The notes below the pieces were generated by a model. That model saw only the letters and a list, made by a program, of their open reading frames with translations. It was not told the DNA's origin and made no database searches. The translations under genes and the position numbers were made by a program. Below, one piece after another: positions 14,520 to 22,860 of a DNA stretch of 64,000 bases. Source of the stretch: Anaerolineales bacterium UBA2395 (GTDB lineage: Bacteria; Chloroflexota; Anaerolineae; Anaerolineales; Villigracilaceae); contig DDSH01000032.1 of the NCBI GenBank assembly GCA_002343775.1, positions 7,999-71,998 on the forward strand, read 5' to 3'. How positions within the stretch are numbered: the first letter of the stretch is position 1; every line of letters begins with the position of its first letter.

Positions 14520-17519
14520 TTAGGAAATGGAAGCTACCTTTTCTGCCCGTAAATAAGGTTCCCCGCGTTCTTTGTCCATCTCCATCACTCCGGTGATCAA
14601 CAGGGGCGGATTTGAATCAAGAAATGATTTTGACACACGATACACTTCAGGAAACAGGATGACATCCAATGTTCCTTGTAGATCTTCAATGGTCAGGAAC
14701 AGCATCATATCGCCCCTGGCAGTTCGGCTGCGGCGCGATGTTTGACGCACGCCAGCTACGGTCACACGCCGACCTAACTTCTCCACAGCATCGATGGTGG
14801 AAATGGCTCCGGTGATCTTATCCAGTACCAATTCAAGTGGGTGTGCCTCAAGGCTGACGCCAAGGAGTTCCGATTGGGCATCCACCTTTTGCTGCAGAGT
14901 CCAGTCCTCGGCGCTGGTGTCTGACCAGGCAAAGAGACTCATCTGATCCCGTTGCCAGCCGCCGGTTTGTAGTCGCTTCAAAATGGCGGGAATTTTTCCA
15001 AAGCCATCCAGTGCGCCAATCTTTGCCAAGTGTTCTGCTTCTTGCATACGTGGATCCACACGCGAAAGGAAGTCATCCAGAGAGGTGAATGGCGCAAATT
15101 GGATGATTCTTCCAATGGTGCGTTGGGTCAATTCCTTGACCTGTCCAAGTCCCATAAAGAGCGCACGATCTTCTGAGTCGATCATCCTTTGAACAGAAAA
15201 CTGATGCCGGGAATAATTCACATGCGGGGGACGGACTTTCAATCCCAGTCGTCTGGCTTCGCTCAAGTAAACACGCTGACTGTAATACCCGCCCCAATTG
15301 GCAAGCACCGCCGCCATGAACTCTGCCGGAAAATATTGCTTGCACCAGGCGGAACGCCAGCCAATCCTGGCATACGAAGCGGCATGCGCTTTGGGAAAGC
15401 CATAGCCGGCAAAAGCCGCCATCATTTCCCAGATGCGTTCGCCGGTCTCGATGGGAATGCTATTTCGCGCTTGTGCTTCGTTGACGAATTTTCTTTCCAA
15501 CTCCTGCATCTTCTTGCCCGGATCGAAATGACTCATCGCGCGCCTGAGCAGGTCGGCTTCGGCGAGACTAAAACCTGCCAGTTCGTTGGCGATGCGCAAG
15601 ACCTGTTCCTGATACAGGATCACCCCAAAGGTTTCATCCAACAAAGGTGCAAGTGCCGGATGAAGATGACGTACTGGCTCCTCGCCCTTGAAGCGCCTCA
15701 CAAAAGCATCCTTGAGTCCACCGGTCAGTGGACCGGGACGATATAGCGCCAACGCTGCCATGATGTCATCTTCCGTGCGGGCATGGATTTCACGCAAGGT
15801 CGCGCGCATCCCCGGACTTTCGATCTGGAAGCAGCCAATGGTCTCGCCCTTCTCAATGCGAGTTGAGGTGGCTTCATCAACGGATGGCGTGGAGTCCAGG
15901 ACAGATAAAGGAGTCGCGTATTGTTCGGGTTTACTTTGTTGCACGAACTCCGCCACGTCGCCGACAACGGTCAGTCCGCGAATTCCAAGAAGATCGATCT
16001 TCACCAAGCCCAAAGTTTCCACGGAGTCGAGATCGAGCTGGGTGATGACCACACCTTTGCCGCCCGAGTTCATGACCGGCACCAGATCGGTCAATGCTCC
16101 AGGTGCAACGATCACTCCACCTGGGTGCATGGAAAGATGACGCGGCAGTTTCAAAATGGCTTCGGCATCATCGAAGATGGATTGGTGGTTGGGATAGGTT
16201 GTTTGCAGCCCTGCAAAAGGAGAAGGCGCATCTTCTCCATCCTCAGAGTCTTCAAATCTTGCCCACCAGGCATGCGGAAGTTGATTGGCAAGTTCGCGTA
16301 CCTTGGCAGGTTCCAGTCCGTATGCCTTGGCAACGTCCCCCAGTGCAGAACGTGGACGGTAGCGGTTGATGGTCCCTACCATCGCCACCTTGTCGGCGCC
16401 ATAGGTATCGAAGACATGCTGGATCACAGAATCTCTGCGGCGTGAACATAGGTCGGTATCAATATCTGGCGGAGTGACACGGGCTGGGTTGAGAAAGCGT
16501 TCAAAATACAGATTGAGGCGTAGGGGATCGGGGCTGGTAATGCCGAGACAATGTGCAACCAGCGAGGAAGCAGCCGAACCTCGGGACGAATAAGGCACGC
16601 CCGTTTCACGCGCGAAGTTCAGGATGTCCTCCACGATCAGGAAGATCGGCTCAAAGCCCATGCTTGAGATGACTTCGAGTTCATGATCGAGGCGCGTTTG
16701 GATCTGTGGTGTGATCTCGCCATAGATTTCTATGGCTCCAGCTGTGGCTTTATCTCGTAAATGCTGGGAGATGGTCACGCCTTCTGGCAGGGGCACAACC
16801 GGCATCTGGGATTTGCCAAGCGGCAGATCGAAACGACATCGTTCGGCTATTTCGATTGTGGCTTGTAGAGCTTCGGGAAAATCCTTGAAGCGTTCTTCAA
16901 TGATCTGTGAAGGCATGAACCAGGCATCTGCCGGGGCAAGGGTTGTCTGGGAAATAGTGGTAACCGTTTGATTGAGTCGAATGGCTGCCAGTGTTTTTTG
17001 TAATCGAGCTTGCTCCGGGGCCTGGTAATAAACCGGGTGCGCGACCACGGTCGGCAATCCAAGGTTGCGTGCCTGGGCAGATAGCGATCCAGCGCTGGAT
17101 ATATTTCGCAAGGGGACATACAACCGATCTTCAAATCCATCCTGTAATCCATGCGGGTTTTCACATAAGGCGATCAGGTCTTTGGAATATTGAAAAAGCG
17201 TTTCCAACAAACAGGGTGCATCGGGATTGTCACGCAGAGCCAGAACGCTACTCAGCCGGCAAAGATTGGACCAGCCTTCAACACTTGTCGCTAATAATTG
17301 AAGCGGACCTTGTTCCAGATCGATCTCCAACCCGATCACTGGTTGAATGCCGGCATCCTTGCAGGCTTTGACGAATTCAATGGTGCCTGTCAGTAGATGG
17401 TGATCAGTCAGACCCAAAGCTGACATGCCACAGGCTTGTGCCGCCTGTACCAAATCAGTGGGAGTCATCAAGCCTTCCTGTAAAGAGAAGGCGGAGTGGG
17501 TTGTGAGGTGGACGTACAT
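14520..17519 (-). CDS. dnaE: DNA polymerase III alpha subunit, DnaE family
   Basis: 999 residues. An N-terminal PHP domain (VHLTTHSAFSLQEG; the usual HLHxH is HLTTH, so one metal ligand is missing) is followed by the C-family polymerase core. Catalytic Asp352 and Asp354 lie in PPDIDTDL and Asp509 in GLVKIDLLGI. A helix-hairpin-helix region and an OB fold (RRVTVAGVRQTSRR) complete it. Length and the YSSRGSAASSLVAHCLGI segment resemble the error-prone DnaE2/ImuC branch, but no imuA/imuB partners are adjacent. With primase, clamp and SSB nearby, it may instead be the replicase of the element. A TACAAT box lies 7 nt before ATG 17519, implying a leaderless transcript. Confidence 0.88.
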   Translation of the reverse strand: MYVHLTTHSAFSLQEGLMTPTDLVQAAQACGMSALGLTDHHLLTGTIEFVKACKDAGIQPVIGLEIDLEQGPLQLLATSVEGWSNLCRLSSVLALRDNPDAPCLLETLFQYSKDLIALCENPHGLQDGFEDRLYVPLRNISSAGSLSAQARNLGLPTVVAHPVYYQAPEQARLQKTLAAIRLNQTVTTISQTTLAPADAWFMPSQIIEERFKDFPEALQATIEIAERCRFDLPLGKSQMPVVPLPEGVTISQHLRDKATAGAIEIYGEITPQIQTRLDHELEVISSMGFEPIFLIVEDILNFARETGVPYSSRGSAASSLVAHCLGITSPDPLRLNLYFERFLNPARVTPPDIDTDLCSRRRDSVIQHVFDTYGADKVAMVGTINRYRPRSALGDVAKAYGLEPAKVRELANQLPHAWWARFEDSEDGEDAPSPFAGLQTTYPNHQSIFDDAEAILKLPRHLSMHPGGVIVAPGALTDLVPVMNSGGKGVVITQLDLDSVETLGLVKIDLLGIRGLTVVGDVAEFVQQSKPEQYATPLSVLDSTPSVDEATSTRIEKGETIGCFQIESPGMRATLREIHARTEDDIMAALALYRPGPLTGGLKDAFVRRFKGEEPVRHLHPALAPLLDETFGVILYQEQVLRIANELAGFSLAEADLLRRAMSHFDPGKKMQELERKFVNEAQARNSIPIETGERIWEMMAAFAGYGFPKAHAASYARIGWRSAWCKQYFPAEFMAAVLANWGGYYSQRVYLSEARRLGLKVRPPHVNYSRHQFSVQRMIDSEDRALFMGLGQVKELTQRTIGRIIQFAPFTSLDDFLSRVDPRMQEAEHLAKIGALDGFGKIPAILKRLQTGGWQRDQMSLFAWSDTSAEDWTLQQKVDAQSELLGVSLEAHPLELVLDKITGAISTIDAVEKLGRRVTVAGVRQTSRRSRTARGDMMLFLTIEDLQGTLDVILFPEVYRVSKSFLDSNPPLLITGVMEMDKERGEPYLRAEKVASIS

Positions 17520-17600
17520 CAGGACAATTGTAAACGTTCCCACCAATGATTAGCGACATGAAGAATACTCCCCCAAGCCCATCCCGCTATCATCCCGCGC
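17520..17600. promoter_or_regulatory. Divergent leaderless promoters of dnaE (-) and luxC (+)
   Basis: Plus strand: TAGCGACA (17551-17558), 29 nt, TATCAT (17588-17593), 7 nt, ATG 17601, identical in layout to those at 8483 and 21065. Minus strand: TACAAT (17527-17532) lies 7 nt before the dnaE ATG, but no WAGCGACA box occupies the corresponding place. Neither start has a Shine-Dalgarno. Confidence 0.75.
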
Positions 17601-19082
17601 ATGTTATCCGATCACCCCATCCCAATTCCCTTCATCCTGCGCGGTCAGGACATTGCCGCGCAGGATCTGTTGTATCAAAGCCGGGACAAAAAGATTGAGT
17701 TTTATTATCCCGACCCGCGTCCCCTGCTTGACCGGATCGTGCTCTCCGATCCCGTTCAACTCCAGCGCGACTTTGCCTCCATGCGTGTCAGTGAGATCAT
17801 CGACTTTCTTGCCGAAGCAGGCAAAGCCATGACCCTTAATCATGCCCGCATGGAACAGGCTTGTCGTTTCAGCCTGCCGTTCAGCGCCCTCCCGGAGTCC
17901 ATCGTGCGCGGCAGTTATGACCTGATCCCGATTGTGTTCTCGAAGCTGGCATTGCGCACAATGGTCGAGAATGAGATCGGCTCAAAGTATTTGGATGGCT
18001 GGGTTGAGATGCCCTACGCGGACAAGTTCGCAAGACGACGAGCCTATGGCGCACGCACCCTGCATTTCATTTCCGGCAATGTACCGGTTGTGGCTGCCCT
18101 GAGCATCGCCCGTGCCGCGCTGATCAAGTCGGACAACATCATCAAGGTCACGCCAAACGATCCGCTCACCGCCTCTGCCATCATTGGCGCGATGATGGAT
18201 GTCGATCCGAACCATCCGGTCACCAAACATTTCTCGGTCGTGTATTGGTCAAAGGAACTGCAGGACTTCGAGCACGAGCTGATCCAGCTACGCTACCTGG
18301 AGAAGATCATCTCTTGGGGCGGCGCGCTGGGTGGCATCAACTCGACGCTCAATCATGGCAACCTGCAAGCCTCAGGTATTGATGTCATTGCCTTGGGTCC
18401 AAAGTTCAGCATTTCCATTTTGGGACGTGAAGCCTTCCAATCCAGTGCGGAGATTGAACAAGTTGCAAAACGTACCGCCAAAGATGCGGGTTCATTCAAC
18501 ATGGAGTCCTGCGGTTCGTCGCGTTTCCATTTTGTGCAGGCGTCCCCGGATCAGGCGATGGAATATGCGCGACGTTTATATGATCACATGCAGCACCAGG
18601 ACCCATCCTTGAGTGCCCTGCCGAAGAATTTCCCAGCTGACCTGCGCGATGAGATCAACGCCGCCCGCGCCCAGGATGATTTCTATTATGTTGTCGGCGG
18701 GGATAGGAACGAAGGCGCTGTGGTGGTGAGTCTCACCGGTGAACTGCCCGACTTCTTCCCCATCCACAAAGTTGTGGTGGTCGTCCCCTTCAATGATCCG
18801 CTTCAACTCGTAGATCGCATTCATCCTTCCACACAGACCGTCGGCATCTACCCCGAAACCCTCAAAAAGCCATTACGCGACCTCCTTGTGGCACGCGGCG
18901 TTTGTCGTTTCATTTCCATCGGACATACCGTGGACTATTCCATCGGTGGTCCCTTCAATTCAACCGAGATCATGCGGCGTGCCTGCCGCTGGATCCTGGA
19001 TGAGTCTTATCCATCCCAATGGGAACTGCCCGGCTTCTATCTGCGCAAAGCCTGGCAGATCCTCAAACACCATATTCTTTAG
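17601..19082 (+). CDS. luxC: LuxC-like acyl-CoA/acyl-protein reductase
   Basis: 493 residues of the LuxC branch of the aldehyde dehydrogenase superfamily, which reduces activated fatty acids to fatty aldehydes with NADPH. FISGNVPVVAALSIARA (156-172) is the cofactor-binding segment, and Cys304 in FNMESCGSSRF is the probable acyl-accepting nucleophile. It forms an operon with the LuxE-like ligase 12 nt downstream, giving the two enzymes of a fatty-acid reductase but no LuxD and no luciferase. The start is set by the leaderless promoter 7 nt upstream. The same promoter type drives the secretion genes, so aldehyde production may accompany that process. Confidence 0.88.
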   Translation: MLSDHPIPIPFILRGQDIAAQDLLYQSRDKKIEFYYPDPRPLLDRIVLSDPVQLQRDFASMRVSEIIDFLAEAGKAMTLNHARMEQACRFSLPFSALPESIVRGSYDLIPIVFSKLALRTMVENEIGSKYLDGWVEMPYADKFARRRAYGARTLHFISGNVPVVAALSIARAALIKSDNIIKVTPNDPLTASAIIGAMMDVDPNHPVTKHFSVVYWSKELQDFEHELIQLRYLEKIISWGGALGGINSTLNHGNLQASGIDVIALGPKFSISILGREAFQSSAEIEQVAKRTAKDAGSFNMESCGSSRFHFVQASPDQAMEYARRLYDHMQHQDPSLSALPKNFPADLRDEINAARAQDDFYYVVGGDRNEGAVVVSLTGELPDFFPIHKVVVVVPFNDPLQLVDRIHPSTQTVGIYPETLKKPLRDLLVARGVCRFISIGHTVDYSIGGPFNSTEIMRRACRWILDESYPSQWELPGFYLRKAWQILKHHIL

Positions 19083-19094
19083 GAGATTTATTTC

Positions 19095-20489
19095 ATGACT
19101 GACCCCATTCTTTCGGGCACACCCGAATCCTGGACGCGCCTGCCGGTCCAGACCTTGTTCTCGCTTTCAAAAAGTGAATTGGACTCTTTGCAATTGCATT
19201 GGGCGCAAACCCGATTTGGGCAGTTGCAGGATCGCATCCCCGCTTTGGATGCATTGGCGGAAAAGCAGGGCGTAAAGATCATTCCGGATTTCGAGACTCT
19301 TGCAACCATCCTCTTCACCCATCAGGTTTACAAGAACTATCCCTTTGCCTTCATCGAACGCAAGTTGTTCACCGAATTGACACGCTGGCTGAACAAGTTG
19401 ACCGCGCATGACTTGTCCTCGCTCGACATGCGCGGCGTGAACACCATCGATGAATGGCTGACGCGTCTGGATGAAGCCGGCATGTTCGTCTTTCACTCCA
19501 CCGGCACGAGCGGCAAGTTGAGTTTCTTCCCGCGCAGTCAAACGGAGAAGGAAGCCTGGGTCGAAGGCACATACACCTTCCTGGAAGCCTTCATGCCGGG
19601 CATCCGCAATCTGCATCTGCCGGTCTTCTGGCCCGCGTATCGCAGCGGAAGGCAGGCGTCCATGCGCCTGATCACACATTTCGGTCCGGCGCTGGCAGGG
19701 GATGCGGCGGAATATCACAGCCTGTTCAACGCGCCCATGTCGGCGGATTTCATGTCGCTGGCCATGCGCATGAAACATGCCCAGGAACACGGCGATCTGA
19801 CGGCGATGGATACGATCAAAGCCATCTTCAAAACCAAAGGCGAGATCGTCACGCTGAAAGCACGCAGAGCAGGTCTGACCAAAGCCTTCTTTGACAAGAT
19901 GGTGCGCGAGTATCGTGGTCGGCGGGTCTTCCTGATGGCTTCCGCCACGGATCTCTTGGATGTAGCCCTGGAAGGATTGGCAGTCGGACAGGAGCAAGTC
20001 TTTGCATCCAACTCCGTTCTTTTGACGGGCGGCGGCTTCAAAGGACGGAAGGAGATTTCGGATTGGAAGGAGGTGCTCAAAAAATTCTACGGCGTCGATC
20101 AGGTCTTCATGTCCTATGGCATGACCGAACTCAACACCTATAACATCGCCTGTTCAAAAGGTGTTTATCACGTCTTCCCCTGGAACATCCCGATGGTGTT
20201 GGACCCGGACGGTACACCCTTACCGCGTACCGGAGTGCGGACCGGTCGCGCTGGTTATTTCGATCTGCTTGCCCAAACCTATTGGGGCGGCATCCTGACC
20301 GGCGACCGCATTACGGTTCACTACGATGAGGAATGTGGTTGCGGTTGGAAGGGTCCGTGGATCGAAGACAACGTCCAGCGCTTCAGCGAACTGATGGGCG
20401 GAGAGGACATCATCTCCTGCGCCGGGGTGCAGTCGGCATACAGTGATTTCATGGAATACATCGCCGCTGATGTATCGGAGGGAGCGTAG
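19095..20489 (+). CDS. luxE: LuxE-like acyl-protein synthetase (ANL superfamily)
   Basis: 464 residues, longer than marine LuxE (about 370) because of an N-terminal extension of about 100 residues. FHSTGTSGKLSFFPRS (133-148) is the AMP-binding P-loop of the ANL fold, and SYGMTELNTYN is the adenylate-forming A5-like motif. LuxE activates fatty acids as acyl-AMP and transfers them to its own cysteine, then to LuxC. Cysteines near the C-terminus (DEECGCGWKGPW) are candidates. TAGGAG lies before ATG 19095. It is co-transcribed with luxC and the membrane protein that follows 5 nt later. Confidence 0.88.
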   Translation: MTDPILSGTPESWTRLPVQTLFSLSKSELDSLQLHWAQTRFGQLQDRIPALDALAEKQGVKIIPDFETLATILFTHQVYKNYPFAFIERKLFTELTRWLNKLTAHDLSSLDMRGVNTIDEWLTRLDEAGMFVFHSTGTSGKLSFFPRSQTEKEAWVEGTYTFLEAFMPGIRNLHLPVFWPAYRSGRQASMRLITHFGPALAGDAAEYHSLFNAPMSADFMSLAMRMKHAQEHGDLTAMDTIKAIFKTKGEIVTLKARRAGLTKAFFDKMVREYRGRRVFLMASATDLLDVALEGLAVGQEQVFASNSVLLTGGGFKGRKEISDWKEVLKKFYGVDQVFMSYGMTELNTYNIACSKGVYHVFPWNIPMVLDPDGTPLPRTGVRTGRAGYFDLLAQTYWGGILTGDRITVHYDEECGCGWKGPWIEDNVQRFSELMGGEDIISCAGVQSAYSDFMEYIAADVSEGA

Positions 20490-20494
20490 GTAGT

Positions 20495-21046
20495 ATGGAC
20501 GTTGCCGCATTGACCATGCTGGTTTTCGGCATGGTGATCGTGGGATCAGGGCTGACCGGACTCCTCGCACCGCAGTTCCTTCTGATTGTGTTGGGCATAT
20601 CGGAGAGTGGTCACAGCACCCAACTCTTCGTGATGGCGACCTCCCAGGCGTCGCTGGCGATGGGACTGTATTACATTCTGGCTTCCGTAAACGAAACACG
20701 CATCTTTTTTCAATGGAGTGTGCCCTTGCGAGTCATCAACTTCATGGTGTTTGCCGCCATGATCCCACTGGGCATTGCACCAACACAATGGCCGCTGGTG
20801 GCTGGACTTGAACTGGCTGGGGCATCGGCAACAGCGATTGCATTGGCTTCCAAAAGCGACTTCACATACAACCCGTTCCGTGTAGTACGGATTGCCAGTT
20901 TTACTCTGGCATTGATTGGAGGCATACTCGCGTTCAAGCCATTTGGCATCTATGGCAGCGCATCCACCTTCCTGTTGATCTCCAGCGCCGGCATGATGTA
21001 TGCCTATCATAGGTTCGCGCCTGCCATCCCGGATCCATCCCAATAA
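20495..21046 (+). CDS. Multi-pass membrane protein of unknown family, 183 aa
   Basis: About five to six hydrophobic segments (about 5-28, 45-65, 78-98, 104-122, 133-153, 155-170), ending in a short soluble tail. No catalytic motif is visible. It starts 5 nt after luxE, with GGAGCGTAGGTAGT as ribosome site, and is the third gene of the luxC unit. It may present or handle the lipid product of LuxC/LuxE, but that is inference from position only. Confidence 0.7.
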   Translation: MDVAALTMLVFGMVIVGSGLTGLLAPQFLLIVLGISESGHSTQLFVMATSQASLAMGLYYILASVNETRIFFQWSVPLRVINFMVFAAMIPLGIAPTQWPLVAGLELAGASATAIALASKSDFTYNPFRVVRIASFTLALIGGILAFKPFGIYGSASTFLLISSAGMMYAYHRFAPAIPDPSQ

Positions 21047-21064
21047 AACAATCCTGCCTACCCT

Positions 21065-21114
21065 TAGCGACACGGATGGAACACCCGTCTGTGTCTTTTT
21101 GTATCATGCCGTCC
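21065..21114 (+). promoter_or_regulatory. WAGCGACA-type promoter of the VirB4/VirD4 unit
   Basis: TAGCGACA (21065-21072), exactly 29 nt, TATCAT (21102-21107), exactly 7 nt, ATG 21115. This is the third instance of the layout also seen at 8483 and 17551. It lies in the 68-nt gap after the LuxE-unit membrane gene. Confidence 0.75.
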
Positions 21115-22860
21115 ATGCCTGAACCTCAAGATCAATTCGTTGCCTCGATAGCCTCCGAAGCCGTGGAAGTGTTGGAAGATCATCTGCTCTTTCCGGGCGG
21201 CTATCTATTACCGCTCTCCGCGCGTGGCACAGGTGTGCCTGGCATGACAGATCGTCCCTGGTCACGTTTGTCAGCGGATGTTTTTTATCCCAATTTACCA
21301 GTGATGTATTCCTTGTCCATGCGCCGTGAACCACCGGATGTTCTGCGTGGATCATTACGCGCGCGCCGCACTCTGTTCGAAGGTTTCATGATGGCGTTGG
21401 CAGAAAAGACTGGACGGCGTCCCTCGATGGCGGAACGTTCCGCCGATCATGCAATGGATGCGGCGGAGTCGGAACTGACCTTTGGCAAGCCGGCCTTCAA
21501 GATCGCCCTGATGAGCGCCCTCTTTGTAGAGCGCAATCGTTTCGAAGAAGCAGAGGCTGCACGCAGAGTCATTGAATCGAATTTGCGCGCAAGAGGACTT
21601 ACTGCACAGAGACTCTTCTATATTGCAGAACGCGCCCTGCATCATTTCCAGCCGGGCGGAAAATTGTTTCCCGGATTAGACGAGCCGACACTCTTTCTTG
21701 AAGAGACTCTTCCCTTGATGCCTGCACCATCCAGACAGGTCATGCCAGTCGAGGATTCGGTCTGGATCGGCACTCATGCCCGCGATGGACGTGACATCCA
21801 TTTCTCTTTTACCAGGGGACTCGATCCGGCTGTCCCACCACCTCCACATGCAACAACATTGATCCTCGGTGAACCAGGTGCGGGCAAGACCAGTCTCTTG
21901 CGCTGGATCATGTTGCAACGTTTGTTGCAAGGCAGGACGGTTATCTCCATCGACCCCGAAGGTGAGAACAACAAACTCTGTGAAGCCGTTGGGGGCAAGG
22001 TTGTACCGGCTGGTATTCCCGAAGACAAGGAAACCTGCCTCATTCATCCCCTGCAAGGGGAGAACCCGGCAGAGTTGTTGCTGGCTGTCCGTTTCCTGAT
22101 CGCTTCCCTCGCTGGAGAGTCGGTCTTGTCGCCCGGTGTGCAAGCCGCCTTACATGAAGCGGTAAAGAGACGTTGGGATCGCAGACCTGGTGCGATGACC
22201 ATTGCGGAATTCGTGGAGACCCTAGGAACGATCAACGTTCCTGAAGCCGCCATGCCCTTGGCACTGTTACGTCCTTTTATGCGCGGTGGTTTATTTGAAG
22301 GATTCTTCGATAGACCCAAGGCACTTCTCTCTCCTCATTTTCCTGCCGGTCAGTGGTGGAACTTCGATCTCTCCTCCCTGCGTGAAGAGAACCGCGCCAT
22401 TGTGCATTCGGTGTTGGCATGGTTTTTGTATCATGCGGTTACGGTTGGAAAACAGCCGATGGATATCTTCATCGACGAGGGCTGGCGCCTGTTGCGCAGT
22501 GGTCCCTTCACCGATTTGTTGGATGAACTAGGCAGACGCGCACGCAAACGTGGCGTTGGTGTAACTCTCATCACCCATCTGCCTGCCGACCTAATGAAGA
22601 ACCCCACCTCCTTGAGTCTGGCATCCACAGCTTTCATCGGTCGGCTCGGACCGGATGAAGCCTTTGCCTTCTATCGTTCCCTCGGCGTTCCAGAAAGCGA
22701 AGCCAGGAAGAATGCAGAGACTACGTCACGGTTGCCTCCGCGAGTCTTTCTTGCGGCTCCATCTGCGGGGCGTGGTGCTTTGTTTCCGGTATTGGTCTCC
22801 ATCCCGCCGACATGGATCCAGTTCTGGAAACAGCTAGGGGCAACAGGAGTGGCACGATGA
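21115..22860 (+). CDS. VirB4/HerA-like conjugation or secretion ATPase
   Basis: 581 residues. A mixed N-terminal domain (about 1-210) precedes a HerA/VirB4 motor: Walker A GEPGAGKTS at 252-260, then IDPEGENNKL, and Walker B MDIFIDEGWRLL near 453, with a THLPADLMKNP arginine-finger region after it. VirB4 proteins energise type IV secretion and conjugation pili. ATG 21115 is favoured over in-frame ATGs at 21076 and 21106 because the -10 element at 21102-21107 overlaps or follows those. Its stop overlaps the next start (ATGA), so it is coupled to the VirD4-like gene. Confidence 0.83.
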   Translation: MPEPQDQFVASIASEAVEVLEDHLLFPGGYLLPLSARGTGVPGMTDRPWSRLSADVFYPNLPVMYSLSMRREPPDVLRGSLRARRTLFEGFMMALAEKTGRRPSMAERSADHAMDAAESELTFGKPAFKIALMSALFVERNRFEEAEAARRVIESNLRARGLTAQRLFYIAERALHHFQPGGKLFPGLDEPTLFLEETLPLMPAPSRQVMPVEDSVWIGTHARDGRDIHFSFTRGLDPAVPPPPHATTLILGEPGAGKTSLLRWIMLQRLLQGRTVISIDPEGENNKLCEAVGGKVVPAGIPEDKETCLIHPLQGENPAELLLAVRFLIASLAGESVLSPGVQAALHEAVKRRWDRRPGAMTIAEFVETLGTINVPEAAMPLALLRPFMRGGLFEGFFDRPKALLSPHFPAGQWWNFDLSSLREENRAIVHSVLAWFLYHAVTVGKQPMDIFIDEGWRLLRSGPFTDLLDELGRRARKRGVGVTLITHLPADLMKNPTSLSLASTAFIGRLGPDEAFAFYRSLGVPESEARKNAETTSRLPPRVFLAAPSAGRGALFPVLVSIPPTWIQFWKQLGATGVAR

